A stretch of 64,000 bases of DNA from Zobellia nedashkovskayae (GTDB lineage: Bacteria > Bacteroidota > Bacteroidia > Flavobacteriales > Flavobacteriaceae): the NCBI RefSeq assembly GCF_015330125.1, contig NZ_JADDXR010000002.1:2864685-2928684 (forward strand). The letters run 5' to 3'. A program made the position numbers and the translations under genes. Shown here in pieces: positions 8,688 through 16,831 of this stretch (the stretch's first letter is position 1; every line of letters begins with the position of its first letter). The notes under the pieces are model-generated. The model had not been told where the DNA came from, did no database searches, and saw only the letters and a program-made list of their open reading frames with translations.

Positions 8688-9740
8688 CTAATTTACATAT
8701 TGAAGTGCTTTCAATTCTTTTATTTTAATATTCCGTCCCTCAATTTCAATAAGCCCCTCCTTTTTAAAACCTGATAGTGTTCTGATTAGACTTTCTGTAG
8801 CAATGCCAGCTACACTGGCCAAATCACTTCTAGAAATTTTGATAGAACCTTCAGTATTTGTGTTCATTACCTGGGCAAACTGTATGAGTGTTTGGGCCGT
8901 TTTTCTCCGAACGGAACTGTAGGCCATTTGAAATAATTGCGCTTTTATTTCGGTAATATTTTGGGACAGAAGTTCCATAAGTTGTAAGGAAATAGTATTA
9001 TTTTTTTTCAAAATTTCCTGTAGATTTTGATTAGAAATAGCGGCTAGCTCAGCATCTTCAATAACGGTAGCGGATTCTTGATAGGGAATCTGACTCACAA
9101 AAGAAGTGAATCCCAAAAAATCATCGGCGTGGTATAAGGAAGTAATTAATTCTTTGCCATCTCCATCCATAGTATGACCTTTTATAAGGCCTTTTAACAC
9201 AAGGTATATGGTGTCTGACCGGGAACCTTCTTTAAAAATAGTCTTTCCTATACCAAAGCTTGAAGCCTCTCCATTTTGATTGAAAAAGGCTTTTAGTTCC
9301 TCTAGGGTACGCATCTCTTCTTCGGAAGCTTCTGACTTTAAAGCTCCATCTCCAACCATACCACCTAATAGTTTAGCCTTTGCCAACCTACTTTCTACGG
9401 CACTTATCAAGTCATCTTCCTCAAAAGGTTTGGTCAAATAATCGTCAGCACCCAGATCCATTCCTTTTCTAATTTCCTTATGCTCCGTTATTGCAGATAA
9501 GAATATAAATGGAATGTGCTTGGTTCTTTCATCGGAAGACAGGTTTTTTAGAACGCCATAACCATCTACTTCTGGCATCATAATATCGCAAATAATGATA
9601 TCCGGTAATTTTTCTATACCTAGCTGAATACCTATTTTTCCATTTGGAGCGGTAATTACGTTATAGTTGGAAAGCTCTAGAAGTTCTTCGGTGTTTTCCC
9701 TTAGTGCTTTATCGTCTTCAATTAATAAAATAGTCTTCAT
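8688..9740 (-). CDS. Response regulator with REC, cNMP-like and CRP-type HTH domains
   Basis: 350 residues. Residues 1-120 are a complete receiver domain (acidic pocket EDD 8-10, phosphoacceptor D52 in CDIMMPEVDG, S82, K104 in YLTKPF). Residues 155-265 form a cyclic-nucleotide-binding-like beta barrel that lacks the canonical cAMP phosphate-binding Arg motif. Residues 275-350 are a CRP/FNR winged helix with recognition helix ATESLIRTLSGFKKEG. E316 and R320 correspond to the Glu and Arg of CRP and FNR that contact the G:C pair of TGA half-sites; no Fe-S cysteines are present. It lies 5 bp after its cognate kinase gene. It is a strong candidate to bind the TGAY-N4-RTCA operators of this window, presumably phosphorylation-controlled. 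Paralogue of the protein at 20071-21138. Confidence 0.92.
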   Translation of the reverse strand: MKTILLIEDDKALRENTEELLELSNYNVITAPNGKIGIQLGIEKLPDIIICDIMMPEVDGYGVLKNLSSDERTKHIPFIFLSAITEHKEIRKGMDLGADDYLTKPFEEDDLISAVESRLAKAKLLGGMVGDGALKSEASEEEMRTLEELKAFFNQNGEASSFGIGKTIFKEGSRSDTIYLVLKGLIKGHTMDGDGKELITSLYHADDFLGFTSFVSQIPYQESATVIEDAELAAISNQNLQEILKKNNTISLQLMELLSQNITEIKAQLFQMAYSSVRRKTAQTLIQFAQVMNTNTEGSIKISRSDLASVAGIATESLIRTLSGFKKEGLIEIEGRNIKIKELKALQYVN

Positions 9741-9745
9741 TTTCT

Positions 9746-11257
9746 CTAGGTTTTCTGTTCTTTGGGGATATTTACGATAAATATAGAACCCTTATCCTGC
9801 TGACTTTTAAAGATTAGGGATGCGCCTAAATTTTCTAAGTGCTGTTTGGCAATGTTTAAGCCAATACCTGTGCCTTGTGTCAATAGGGCATTTTCTGCCC
9901 TAAAATAACGATCAAAAATATGTTTTTGATCTTCTTCGGGAATACCAATGCCGTTATCCTTTACCTGCAATTCAATGGTGTTGGGATTTGTTTTTACCAG
10001 TATATCAATAGTTGAATCTTCAGGGGAATATTTTATAGCATTATGTATAAGGTTAGAAAGAACGAGCTCTAGTGTTTTTTCATCAAACTCTATAAAAACG
10101 TCATCTATATTTTCTGGGTAATGTATTTTTTGCCCGGCTTTGAGTAGCATATTAGCGTCGTACACTACCTCGTTTACCAGTTTACTTAGCGGAAATTCCT
10201 CAATATTATAATTGACTTTTCCAGATTCTAATCGTTCCACAGAAAGGAAGTCATTCAAAATAGTATCCAGATATTTTACTTTTTTGCGGATGGTGGTTAC
10301 GTGTTTATCACGTTTTTCCTGCTGTTCCGTAAGTTTGTATTTGCCCAATAGTGTAATTGAGGTAAGAATACTACTTAGTGGAGTCTTGAATTCATGCGAA
10401 ACTAAAGATAAAAAACGCGTTTTTAGTTCGTTCAGTTCTTTTTCATTTTCCAATGCTTCCGTTAGCTGTAGCGTACGTTTTTGAACGGTTCTTTCTAAAT
10501 TTTCAGTATAGTTTTTTTGTTCTGTGATATCCAAAATCATAGCCACAAAACTCTGGTTTTGGCCAGTATTGGAAAGTTGTAGATGCACCTCTACGGGGTA
10601 AGTAGAACCATCTTTTCTCAAATGGGTAGTCTCAAATTTTATTTTTCCTGTATCGTCATTTACAAGAGGTTCAATAATTTTTACGAATTCTGATTGTTTA
10701 AGATGAGGTTTGATGTCCAAAGGTGTCATTTTTTGGAGCTCGTCCAACGAATAACCCAAATTGTGCTGTGCTGCTTTATTAACATCTTTAAAGATAAAGG
10801 ATGTTGCATCAAAAGTATAAATCTCATTTAAAGATTCATTGAATATCCGTGCCCAATGACTTAATTCCTGTTCCCTCTTTTTACGCTCCGTAATATCTAT
10901 GATCAAAGCCATTACAAAAACGGAGCCATCTAATTCAAACGGATTCAAACCGGCTTCTACAGGAAATTCTTCTTTGTTTTTACGAATACCGTGCAAGTCT
11001 CTACCATGGCCCATTTGTCGCTTCTCACTTTTTGAAATAAAATGGTCTACATGCTGGTCATGATGCTTGTGATACCTTTGGGGAATTAGTGTGTCTAGAG
11101 GCTTTCCTAAAAGTTCTCCTTTTTCATAGCCGAACATTTCCTCTGCAGATGAATTTGAGATAACAATAACTTGCTCTTTATTAACCACAATAATACCCTC
11201 GGAAACGCCCTCAGCAAGCAAATTGAAAATTTCACTGTTTTTTTGAAAAATGTTCAT
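9746..11257 (-). CDS. PAS-PAS sensor histidine kinase with FixL-like first PAS domain
   Basis: 503 residues, soluble, no membrane segment. PAS1 is residues 8-125, PAS2 132-248, a coiled linker 250-280, HisKA with H288 in SLVSHEFKTPL, and HATPase_c 390-498 (N402/N406, DNGIGIP 434-440, GTGIGLNIA 462-470). PAS1 contains PQRYHKHHDQHVDHF and MGHGRDLHG. H66 aligns with the haem-ligating His of FixL and R86 with its oxygen-sensing Arg. This is suggestive but not proof of haem, because the motif also occurs in many non-haem PAS domains. It sits 5 bp upstream of the response regulator gene. Its own promoter is unclear: minus-strand TAACTTTA at 11262-11269 is a possible -7 box, which would make it nearly leaderless and put the operator at 11281-11292 over the promoter. 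Confidence 0.9.
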   Translation of the reverse strand: MNIFQKNSEIFNLLAEGVSEGIIVVNKEQVIVISNSSAEEMFGYEKGELLGKPLDTLIPQRYHKHHDQHVDHFISKSEKRQMGHGRDLHGIRKNKEEFPVEAGLNPFELDGSVFVMALIIDITERKKREQELSHWARIFNESLNEIYTFDATSFIFKDVNKAAQHNLGYSLDELQKMTPLDIKPHLKQSEFVKIIEPLVNDDTGKIKFETTHLRKDGSTYPVEVHLQLSNTGQNQSFVAMILDITEQKNYTENLERTVQKRTLQLTEALENEKELNELKTRFLSLVSHEFKTPLSSILTSITLLGKYKLTEQQEKRDKHVTTIRKKVKYLDTILNDFLSVERLESGKVNYNIEEFPLSKLVNEVVYDANMLLKAGQKIHYPENIDDVFIEFDEKTLELVLSNLIHNAIKYSPEDSTIDILVKTNPNTIELQVKDNGIGIPEEDQKHIFDRYFRAENALLTQGTGIGLNIAKQHLENLGASLIFKSQQDKGSIFIVNIPKEQKT

Positions 11258-11280
11258 AAAATAAAGTTAAACCATTAAAC

Positions 11281-11323
11281 TGATTTTTGTCATAGAAAAG
11301 AGTGGGCATTTCACATACTTTCA
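11281..11323 (+). promoter_or_regulatory. CRP/FNR-type operator and -7 box for the TerB-like gene
   Basis: TGATTTTTGTCA at 11281-11292, 23 bp, then TACTTTCA (11316-11323; 6 of 8). Centre is 62.5 bp from the ATG at 11349. The same palindrome lies about 24 bp upstream of a possible minus-strand box for the kinase gene, a position more suited to repression (autoregulation) than activation. Confidence 0.65.
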
Positions 11324-11348
11324 TTCAGTAATCTTTAAATGTACGAAA

Positions 11349-11753
11349 ATGTTAAATTCTAATAAGGTAGGCATTGAATTCTACCAAAATCTAGGAAAAC
11401 TGTTTTATGCCATTGCCATGACAGACCGTACGGTGCATATTAAAGAACTAGACAAACTAAGGGAGATTATAAGAAAGAGTTGGTTAGCTGTTGACGATAT
11501 AGAAGATAGGTACAACGCTGATGCTGCCTACCAGATAGAAACGGTGTTTGACTGGCTATTGGAAAATGATGGGGAAAGTGAACAGTGTTTTCAAGATTTT
11601 GCAAAATATTATACAGAACATTTAAAACTTTTTCCAGAACAGGTGAAAATTTTAATTGCGGATACCGCACATTCCATAGCCAAGTCATTTTCGGGAACCA
11701 ACAAAGCAGAACTTATTATTCTAGCCAAATTAGCATTGCTTTTAAGGGATTGA
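11349..11753 (+). CDS. TerB-like protein
   Basis: 134 residues, all helical. The pattern LGKLFYAIAMTDRTVHIKELDKLREII, followed later by ADTAHSIAKSFSGTNKAELIILAKLALLL, matches the duplicated helical hairpins of the TerB-like (tellurite-resistance) superfamily, where acidic residues in the DRTVHIKE-type turn can bind metal. The actual role in such stand-alone proteins is not known; tellurite resistance should not be assumed. Divergent from the histidine kinase gene, with its own TGA-type operator. Confidence 0.7.
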   Translation: MLNSNKVGIEFYQNLGKLFYAIAMTDRTVHIKELDKLREIIRKSWLAVDDIEDRYNADAAYQIETVFDWLLENDGESEQCFQDFAKYYTEHLKLFPEQVKILIADTAHSIAKSFSGTNKAELIILAKLALLLRD

Positions 11754-11779
11754 TAAGAAACTTTATTTTTTTAATCAAC

Positions 11780-11822
11780 TGACCTAGATCATTATACGGA
11801 TAAAACAAGCTATTTACTTTTG
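11780..11822 (+). promoter_or_regulatory. CRP/FNR-type operator with perfect -7 box
   Basis: TGACCTAGATCA at 11780-11791, 23 bp, then TACTTTTG (11815-11822), a full match to TAnnTTTG. Transcription would start near 11827, about 60 nt before the ATG at 11887. Confidence 0.85.
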
Positions 11823-11886
11823 ATATATTGAATCTCAGAGAAGATTCATTTTTATTAACTGAAATACAAATTTAAATTCATGTATC

Positions 11887-12396
11887 ATGAAAAAAATTAT
11901 GTTAAGTATTATGGCGATTGGGTTAACTGCACAAGTATTTGCCCAAGTACCCAAAACAGAGCAATTAAGTGAAGTAATCGTTTATGCTACCAATTATAAG
12001 TACTTGAACGATGTGAACACAATGGAAGTGGCATCAGTGCCAATTGAATTATTGGAGCGAAAGGCGGCTTCCTATGATGTAAAGGATTCTGACTTTTACC
12101 AAGATGATTATGACCTTTACAACGTAACCTTTTTTATTCCTGAAGGTAAAATCCTAGCGGCTTATGACAAGGATGGTAAACTATTGCGTACAGCAGAAAA
12201 GTTCAAAAACATTAATTTACCTACTTCGGTAAAAACTGCAATTTTAGATCGTTTTCCTGAATGGAAAACTACTAAAGATGTTTATCTAGTGAATTACAAG
12301 GATGGCCTTGGTGCTAATAAAACTTATAAAGTTAAGTTGGAAAACGGGGATAAAACTTTACGTGTGAAACTTAATGAAAAGGGAGAATTTCTTTAA
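11887..12396 (+). CDS. Small secreted protein, PepSY-like fold
   Basis: 169 residues with a clear signal peptide (MKKIMLSIMAIGLTAQVFAQ). The mature part has beta-rich segments (YDLYNVTFFIPEGKILAAYD) and a helix plus strands (LPTSVKTAILDRFPEWKTTKDVYLVNY) that resemble PepSY-like periplasmic domains of Bacteroidota, for which ligands are mostly unknown. Monocistronic between a strong operator-promoter and a terminator at 12499. Likely periplasmic stress or envelope function. Confidence 0.65.
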   Translation: MKKIMLSIMAIGLTAQVFAQVPKTEQLSEVIVYATNYKYLNDVNTMEVASVPIELLERKAASYDVKDSDFYQDDYDLYNVTFFIPEGKILAAYDKDGKLLRTAEKFKNINLPTSVKTAILDRFPEWKTTKDVYLVNYKDGLGANKTYKVKLENGDKTLRVKLNEKGEFL

Positions 12397-12498
12397 TAAA
12401 ATTCTTTTAAAGATTAAAGCAAAGCGAACTTTAAGGTGAGCTAATTCTAAAATCATTTTTACTTTTAAAAGGTAATTAAAATTACAAGGTGGTTGATA

Positions 12499-12538
12499 AG
12501 GCTGTTCGGAAGACTTAATTTCGAGCAGTCTTTTTTTA
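12499..12538 (+). terminator. Rho-independent terminator
   Basis: AGGCTGTTCG (12499-12508) pairs with CGAGCAGTCT (12522-12531), allowing two G-U pairs, and is followed by a run of seven T. The rest of the 12397-12892 gap, apart from the operator at 12815, is AT-rich and shows nothing else. Confidence 0.8.
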
Positions 12539-12814
12539 TCAAATAAATATGTGTAAATACTATTGGACTTGTTATCGATCTCTTGATTTAATTTATACTA
12601 TAAATAGATCTTCCAAAAGATAGTTTAAATCTGCAAGCTTACTTTTTCATCGCTTATCTTATTCCTGCTTTTATATTTTGACACTCTATATCTAGAGCGG
12701 TTCTTCAATTTAAAAATTCTATAATAGTTTTCTTTCTTGTACCATGTAATTGGTCAACTTTATAATGGTAACATGTGGAATATTACCATTAGAATATCAT
12801 TTTTTTTATCTCTA

Positions 12815-12857
12815 TGATTTAAATCATGCTTTTGAATCTTCTTCTTCAATAATTTTG
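12815..12857 (+). promoter_or_regulatory. CRP/FNR-type operator with perfect -7 box for hsp20
   Basis: TGATTTAAATCA at 12815-12826, 23 bp, then TAATTTTG (12850-12857), a full match to TAnnTTTG. Confidence 0.85.
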
Positions 12858-12892
12858 TTATATGTAATTGTTTAACTTAAAATTTTAGAATT

Positions 12893-13327
12893 ATGTCACT
12901 AGTAAAATTTAATAGAAAACCTTGGGGAAATCTGGTAACTCCTGATTTCTTTAACAGCGATGATTTTTTTAATGGAGGTTCTTGGTTGAATAAAATTGAA
13001 GAACCCGCCATGAACGTAAAGGAAAACGATGATAATTTTGAGGTGGAACTAGCCGCACCTGGCTATGACAAGAAAGATTTTAATGTGAGTGTTGAGAATG
13101 GATGTCTGAACATTTCGGCAGAAAATTCAAACTCAAAAGAAGAGGAGGAAGATAATTATAGCCGCAAGGAGTTTAGTTATACCTCGTTTAAAAAATCGCT
13201 CCGACTACCAGAGAGCGTTTCGGACGAAGAAATTAAAGCAGCATATAAAGATGGCATTCTTAAATTTAAGTTAGCTAAAAAAGAAAGTGCTAAAAAACAT
13301 GAACCTAAAACAGTAGAGATTAACTAG
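12893..13327 (+). CDS. Small heat-shock protein, Hsp20/alpha-crystallin family
   Basis: 144 residues, normal family length. The N-terminal arm (about 1-40) is followed by an alpha-crystallin domain: PAMNVKENDDNFEVELAAPGYDKKDF, then the SRKEFSYTSFKKSLRLPESV segment and the conserved AAYKDGILKFKLAKKE block. The C-terminal I-x-I/V-type anchor is reduced to KTVEIN. It is an ATP-independent holdase that binds unfolding proteins in the cytoplasm. No heat-shock CIRCE element is visible; the promoter is instead the CRP-type one used by the USP genes, as hspX is coregulated with USPs in the mycobacterial DosR regulon. Confidence 0.95.
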   Translation: MSLVKFNRKPWGNLVTPDFFNSDDFFNGGSWLNKIEEPAMNVKENDDNFEVELAAPGYDKKDFNVSVENGCLNISAENSNSKEEEEDNYSRKEFSYTSFKKSLRLPESVSDEEIKAAYKDGILKFKLAKKESAKKHEPKTVEIN

Positions 13328-13344
13328 CAAGCACTAACCATTAG

Positions 13345-13409
13345 AAATGCCTTCCTATTAAAACTTAGATGCGTCCATGTAATTAAGTTAGATTTGAGGG
13401 CATTTTTTC
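13345..13409 (+). terminator. Possible long-loop terminator after hsp20
   Basis: AAATGCCTTC (13345-13354) pairs with GAGGGCATTT (13396-13405), followed by more T. The 41-nt loop makes this uncertain. Confidence 0.4.
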
Positions 13410-13477
13410 TTTTTATGTATTAAAAACTCCACCTAAAACTCTCTTCTCATCTCCTCGGGGTCATAGGCAAGGCCGCA

Positions 13478-13507
13478 TAAGTTCCTTATAACTTTGATAG
13501 GAACTTA
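13478..13507. repeat. Inverted repeat TAAGTTCCT / AGGAACTTA
   Basis: A 9-bp perfect inverted repeat (13478-13486 and 13499-13507) with a 12-bp spacer, followed some 10 bp later by a T run. It may be a second terminator for hsp20 or a recombinase-like arm pair. No recombinase gene is nearby. Confidence 0.5.
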
Positions 13508-13585
13508 GATTTATTACTTTTTTTTCAGAAATTATCTTAAGGTTGTTTTCAAGTCTATATCTAGTAATGCTAAGGTATGTTTACA

Positions 13586-13628
13586 TGATATATGTCAGAG
13601 GTATACTGTGTATTAAACGGTAATTTGC
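13586..13628 (+). promoter_or_regulatory. CRP/FNR-type operator with weak -7 box
   Basis: TGATATATGTCA at 13586-13597, 23 bp, then TAATTTGC (13621-13628; 6 of 8). It would drive the 13666 gene, cls (33-bp gap) and possibly the patatin gene (69-bp gap). Confidence 0.6.
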
Positions 13629-13665
13629 ACCTAAGTACAGATTCTTTTAATTAAATAAAAGCATT

Positions 13666-14256
13666 ATGTTCAAGCATTTTATTTGGCTTATCTTTTTAAT
13701 GGGTTTTAGCAGCGATTCAATTTTCTTGGCTACTACATTACATTATGACATTATCATGAAGGATAAGATAATTGGTAGTTTGGACACACACCAAAAAACA
13801 AAAGGAAATGTAACTACATATCAGAGTTTTACAAGCATCAAGACCAGGCTGTTAACAACAATAGAAGTAGATTATAAATATGATGTTACTTTTAGTAAAG
13901 CTATGCTCAAAAAGGCCAAGGTTAGCATTGTGGTCAATAGTAGAGAACATGCAGAAACAAGTACCTTATGGCAAAACACTCAATACCAAATTATAAAAAA
14001 TAAAAAAGAAAGTACCTTACAAGACTCTATTCAATATACCACAGTATTAATGTATTTTAAGGAGCCCAAGAATATTAAAAAATGTTATTCTGAACAAGAT
14101 GGTACCATGAATACTATTGTTTCTTTAGGAAATCATAAGTACAAGAAAATTAATGCCAATGGCAAAGAGAATATGTACTTCTATAAAAATGGTATTTTAC
14201 ATGAAGCAGATATTGATGGTGGCTTGGTAAGCTTTGCAATACGTATCCGGGACTAA
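13666..14256 (+). CDS. Exported DUF6134-like protein
   Basis: 196 residues with an N-terminal hydrophobic signal (MFKHFIWLIFLMGFSSDSIF). The mature protein is beta-rich, with alternating strands such as LHYDIIMKDKIIGSLDTHQKTKGNVTTY and VDYKYDVTFSKAMLKKAKVS, the pattern of the DUF6134 family found in Bacteroidota. No catalytic residue is recognised. It is the first gene of a likely operon with cardiolipin synthase and patatin, which suggests a lipid- or envelope-related job. Confidence 0.6.
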   Translation: MFKHFIWLIFLMGFSSDSIFLATTLHYDIIMKDKIIGSLDTHQKTKGNVTTYQSFTSIKTRLLTTIEVDYKYDVTFSKAMLKKAKVSIVVNSREHAETSTLWQNTQYQIIKNKKESTLQDSIQYTTVLMYFKEPKNIKKCYSEQDGTMNTIVSLGNHKYKKINANGKENMYFYKNGILHEADIDGGLVSFAIRIRD

Positions 14257-14289
14257 ACCGTTAATCCCTACTCACTTAATATCCAGAAT

Positions 14290-15726
14290 ATGACCATCGC
14301 TCTTATTATATATTTCTCGTTGGCCCTATTCTTAGTGGTAAGGTTACTGCTGTACGGTATTCGTCCAACAAAGACCTTAGGCTGGCTTTTGGCCATCTTT
14401 ACAATTCCTGTTGGCGGAATGTTGTTTTACTATGTTCTTGGCCGCAACAGACGTAAAAACAAGTTTTACAGACTTAAAAAGACCGAAGAAATCACGGCAT
14501 ATCTTAAAACGGTAAAGGACTACTATGATGATATTGATGACGATGAAGATTTAACCATTCCTGCTCCGATAAAAAGCCACATAAAATTGGTGAAGCTTAT
14601 AGCTAAAAACTCCAATTTCTTGCCTAGTCAGGGTAATGAGCTGACAGTGCTTAAAGATGGCCCGGTAACTTTTGAGGCTATTTTTGAGGCTATGGAAAGT
14701 GCTAAAAAATTTATACACATTCAATATTATATTTTTGAGGAAGGAGAATTGGCAGATAGGTTCCTTTCTATTTTACAAAAGAAAAGAAAAGAAGGTGTAG
14801 AAGTGCGTTTTTTGTATGATGGCTTGGGAAGCAATACGCTAAGCAAGACTTATATAAATCATCTAAAGAAATTGGGTATAGAGGTGTATGGCTTTTTACC
14901 CATACGATTTAAGAGGTTACTATCTTCTATTAACTACAGAAACCATAGAAAAATAGTTGTGGTTGATGGTCTTACCGCATTTACGGGCGGTATTAATGTA
15001 TCGGATAAATACCTTAACGGAGATCCTGTTTTAGGAACATGGCATGATATGCATTTGCGACTTAGGGGTCCAGTAGTCAGTAGTTTACAAGCAGTATTTG
15101 CCATGGATTGGAATTTTGCCAGTGGTAAGGATGATATTCTAACCTTGGGCTATTTTTCTGCAATACCGGAAATAGGGAAATCTATTGTTCAAACGGTATC
15201 AAGCGGCCCGGATTCTGATTTTCCATCGGTACATCAACTTTATTTTTCATTGATAAATAGTGCCAAGAAATACGTATATATTGTTAACCCTTATATTATT
15301 CCAGGTGAGGCAATTATGGAAGCTTTACAAGTGGCTGCGTTGGGCGGTGTAGACGTAAGGATTTTGCTTTCTTCCAATTCCGATAGTTTTTTGGTTAAGT
15401 GGAGTGTGCAATCGTATTTTGAAAATTTTCTGGAGGCTGGTATAAAGATTTATTTGTATCCTGATGGCTTTTTACATAGTAAAGTCATGTTTTCAGATGA
15501 TCAGTTAACAACCATAGGTACTGCCAATTTAGATGTCAGAAGTTTTGAGCAGAATTATGAGGTGAATATTTTAGCATACGATAAAGAACTTACCGAGCAA
15601 TTGAAACATGATTTTTTAAAGGACTGTAAAATAAGCCAGCAAATGGATTATCATGAATTTAAAAAAAGGCCCAAATTAGACCGTTTAAAAGAGGGGTTTG
15701 CTAAAGTTTTTAGTCCGGTCTTGTAA
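14290..15726 (+). CDS. cls: Cardiolipin synthase (phospholipase D family)
   Basis: 478 residues, the usual Cls length. Two N-terminal membrane segments (residues 3-22 and 31-50) are followed by two PLD domains. HKD motif 1 is H219-x-K221-x4-D226 (NHRKIVVVDG) and motif 2 is H396-x-K398-x4-D403 (LHSKVMFSDD). The enzyme joins two phosphatidylglycerol molecules (or PG and PE) into cardiolipin at the inner membrane. It starts 33 bp after the DUF6134-like gene. Cardiolipin supports respiratory and ATP-synthase complexes, which fits the energy-metabolism theme. Confidence 0.92.
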   Translation: MTIALIIYFSLALFLVVRLLLYGIRPTKTLGWLLAIFTIPVGGMLFYYVLGRNRRKNKFYRLKKTEEITAYLKTVKDYYDDIDDDEDLTIPAPIKSHIKLVKLIAKNSNFLPSQGNELTVLKDGPVTFEAIFEAMESAKKFIHIQYYIFEEGELADRFLSILQKKRKEGVEVRFLYDGLGSNTLSKTYINHLKKLGIEVYGFLPIRFKRLLSSINYRNHRKIVVVDGLTAFTGGINVSDKYLNGDPVLGTWHDMHLRLRGPVVSSLQAVFAMDWNFASGKDDILTLGYFSAIPEIGKSIVQTVSSGPDSDFPSVHQLYFSLINSAKKYVYIVNPYIIPGEAIMEALQVAALGGVDVRILLSSNSDSFLVKWSVQSYFENFLEAGIKIYLYPDGFLHSKVMFSDDQLTTIGTANLDVRSFEQNYEVNILAYDKELTEQLKHDFLKDCKISQQMDYHEFKKRPKLDRLKEGFAKVFSPVL

Positions 15727-15795
15727 AGGCTTGCTCAATTTTCAATACCTTTCAGATAGCGTACTTTATATATTAACAAGCTAGTAAAAACAAAA

Positions 15796-16572
15796 ATGAA
15801 CATAGGTCTTGTACTTTCTGGAGGAGGAATTAGGGGAGTAGCTCATATAGGTGCTATTAAAGCCTTGGAAGAATACAATATCTTTCCCACACACATAGCA
15901 GGCACAAGTGCTGGTGCCATTGTAGGTGCGCTTTATGCTAGTGGTGCCAGTTGGTCAGAAATGTTACATTTTTTCAAGACTATTCCTATTTTTCGTACTC
16001 ACAACTACGCCCGTAGTAAACCTGGTTTTTTTGATACTGAAAAATACTATGATAATTTCAAGGAATTTTTCCCTGAGGATGATTTTAGCGCATTAAAAAA
16101 ACCACTTTACGTAACCGCTACGGACATTATAAAAGGCACCCTAAAAGTATTTCATAAAGGGCAGGTTATTCGTCCCGTACTTGCTTCTGCTACTTTTCCG
16201 GGAATGTTCACGCCTATGAAAATAGGAGACTCTTATTATGTAGATGGTGGCGTTTTAAACAATTTCCCCATAGAGCCGCTTAAGAAGCACTGCGATAAGA
16301 TTATTGGAAGCTATGTAAATGCCTTAAAAAAAATAACAATAGAAGATTTAAAACATTCTTATACAGTTGTTGAGCGAGCCTATAAACTAAAGTCTACTTC
16401 GGAATCTATGATAAAGTTTAATGAATGTGATATGATTATCTTACCCGAAGGTCTATCGGAATTTGGAACGTTTGATATGAATAGTATTGATGTCATATTT
16501 GATTTAGGTTACCTGACTACAAAGAAAATTCTTGATGAAAACGGAGGTACGTTTCCGGTTAAAATAGATTAG
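15796..16572 (+). CDS. Patatin-like phospholipase (RssA family)
   Basis: 258 residues, cytoplasmic. The oxyanion loop GGGIRG (9-14), nucleophile elbow GTSAG with S38, and Asp of the catalytic dyad in YVDGG (D150) are all present, so it should be active as a lipid acyl hydrolase. The gene follows cls by 69 bp with no terminator between and no TGA-type operator of its own, suggesting co-transcription. Its substrate is unknown. The pairing with Cls suggests membrane phospholipid turnover. Confidence 0.88.
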   Translation: MNIGLVLSGGGIRGVAHIGAIKALEEYNIFPTHIAGTSAGAIVGALYASGASWSEMLHFFKTIPIFRTHNYARSKPGFFDTEKYYDNFKEFFPEDDFSALKKPLYVTATDIIKGTLKVFHKGQVIRPVLASATFPGMFTPMKIGDSYYVDGGVLNNFPIEPLKKHCDKIIGSYVNALKKITIEDLKHSYTVVERAYKLKSTSESMIKFNECDMIILPEGLSEFGTFDMNSIDVIFDLGYLTTKKILDENGGTFPVKID

Positions 16573-16605
16573 TTAGGTGTAGTCTAGAGGATAAAGCCAA
16601 AAACA

Positions 16606-16648
16606 TGACAAGCGTCATATTTTTGCAGGAAGGGCAACTATATATTTG
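16606..16648 (+). promoter_or_regulatory. CRP/FNR-type operator with perfect -7 box for the LOV kinase operon
   Basis: TGACAAGCGTCA at 16606-16617, 23 bp, then TATATTTG (16641-16648), a full match to TAnnTTTG. It implies feedback of the CRP-type regulators on the sensor operon, with a leader of about 160 nt. Confidence 0.85.
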
Positions 16649-16654
16649 TTAAAA

Positions 16655-16831
16655 ATGTACATGGACGCTCTTTTTCTAATATTAATTAGCAAAGTACGCT
16701 ATCTCTATAATTGGGGCTTAGCATCTGGGTGTATTTTTTTAGGACTAAACTTCTACCGCAGTCCTTTCCTTTTCGTTAAATTAGTCTGTAAAGAAAGACA
16801 CTTACCCTGGGTATATGGTAGAAAAACTTAA
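16655..16831 (+). other. Possible leader ORF overlapping the LOV kinase start
   Basis: An ATG just after the predicted transcription start opens a 58-codon frame (MYMDALFLILISKVRYLYNW...) rich in aromatic and hydrophobic residues. It ends 17 nt inside the kinase gene. The overlap could couple translation, but nothing proves expression and it may be chance. Confidence 0.2.

Noticed and set aside
15754..16704. 14-bp inverted repeat AGATAGCGTACTTT (15754-15767) and its complement (16691-16704) flanking the patatin gene
   Set aside because: Several 14-bp matches are expected by chance in 64 kb, there are no target duplications or transposase, and the gene fits its operon.
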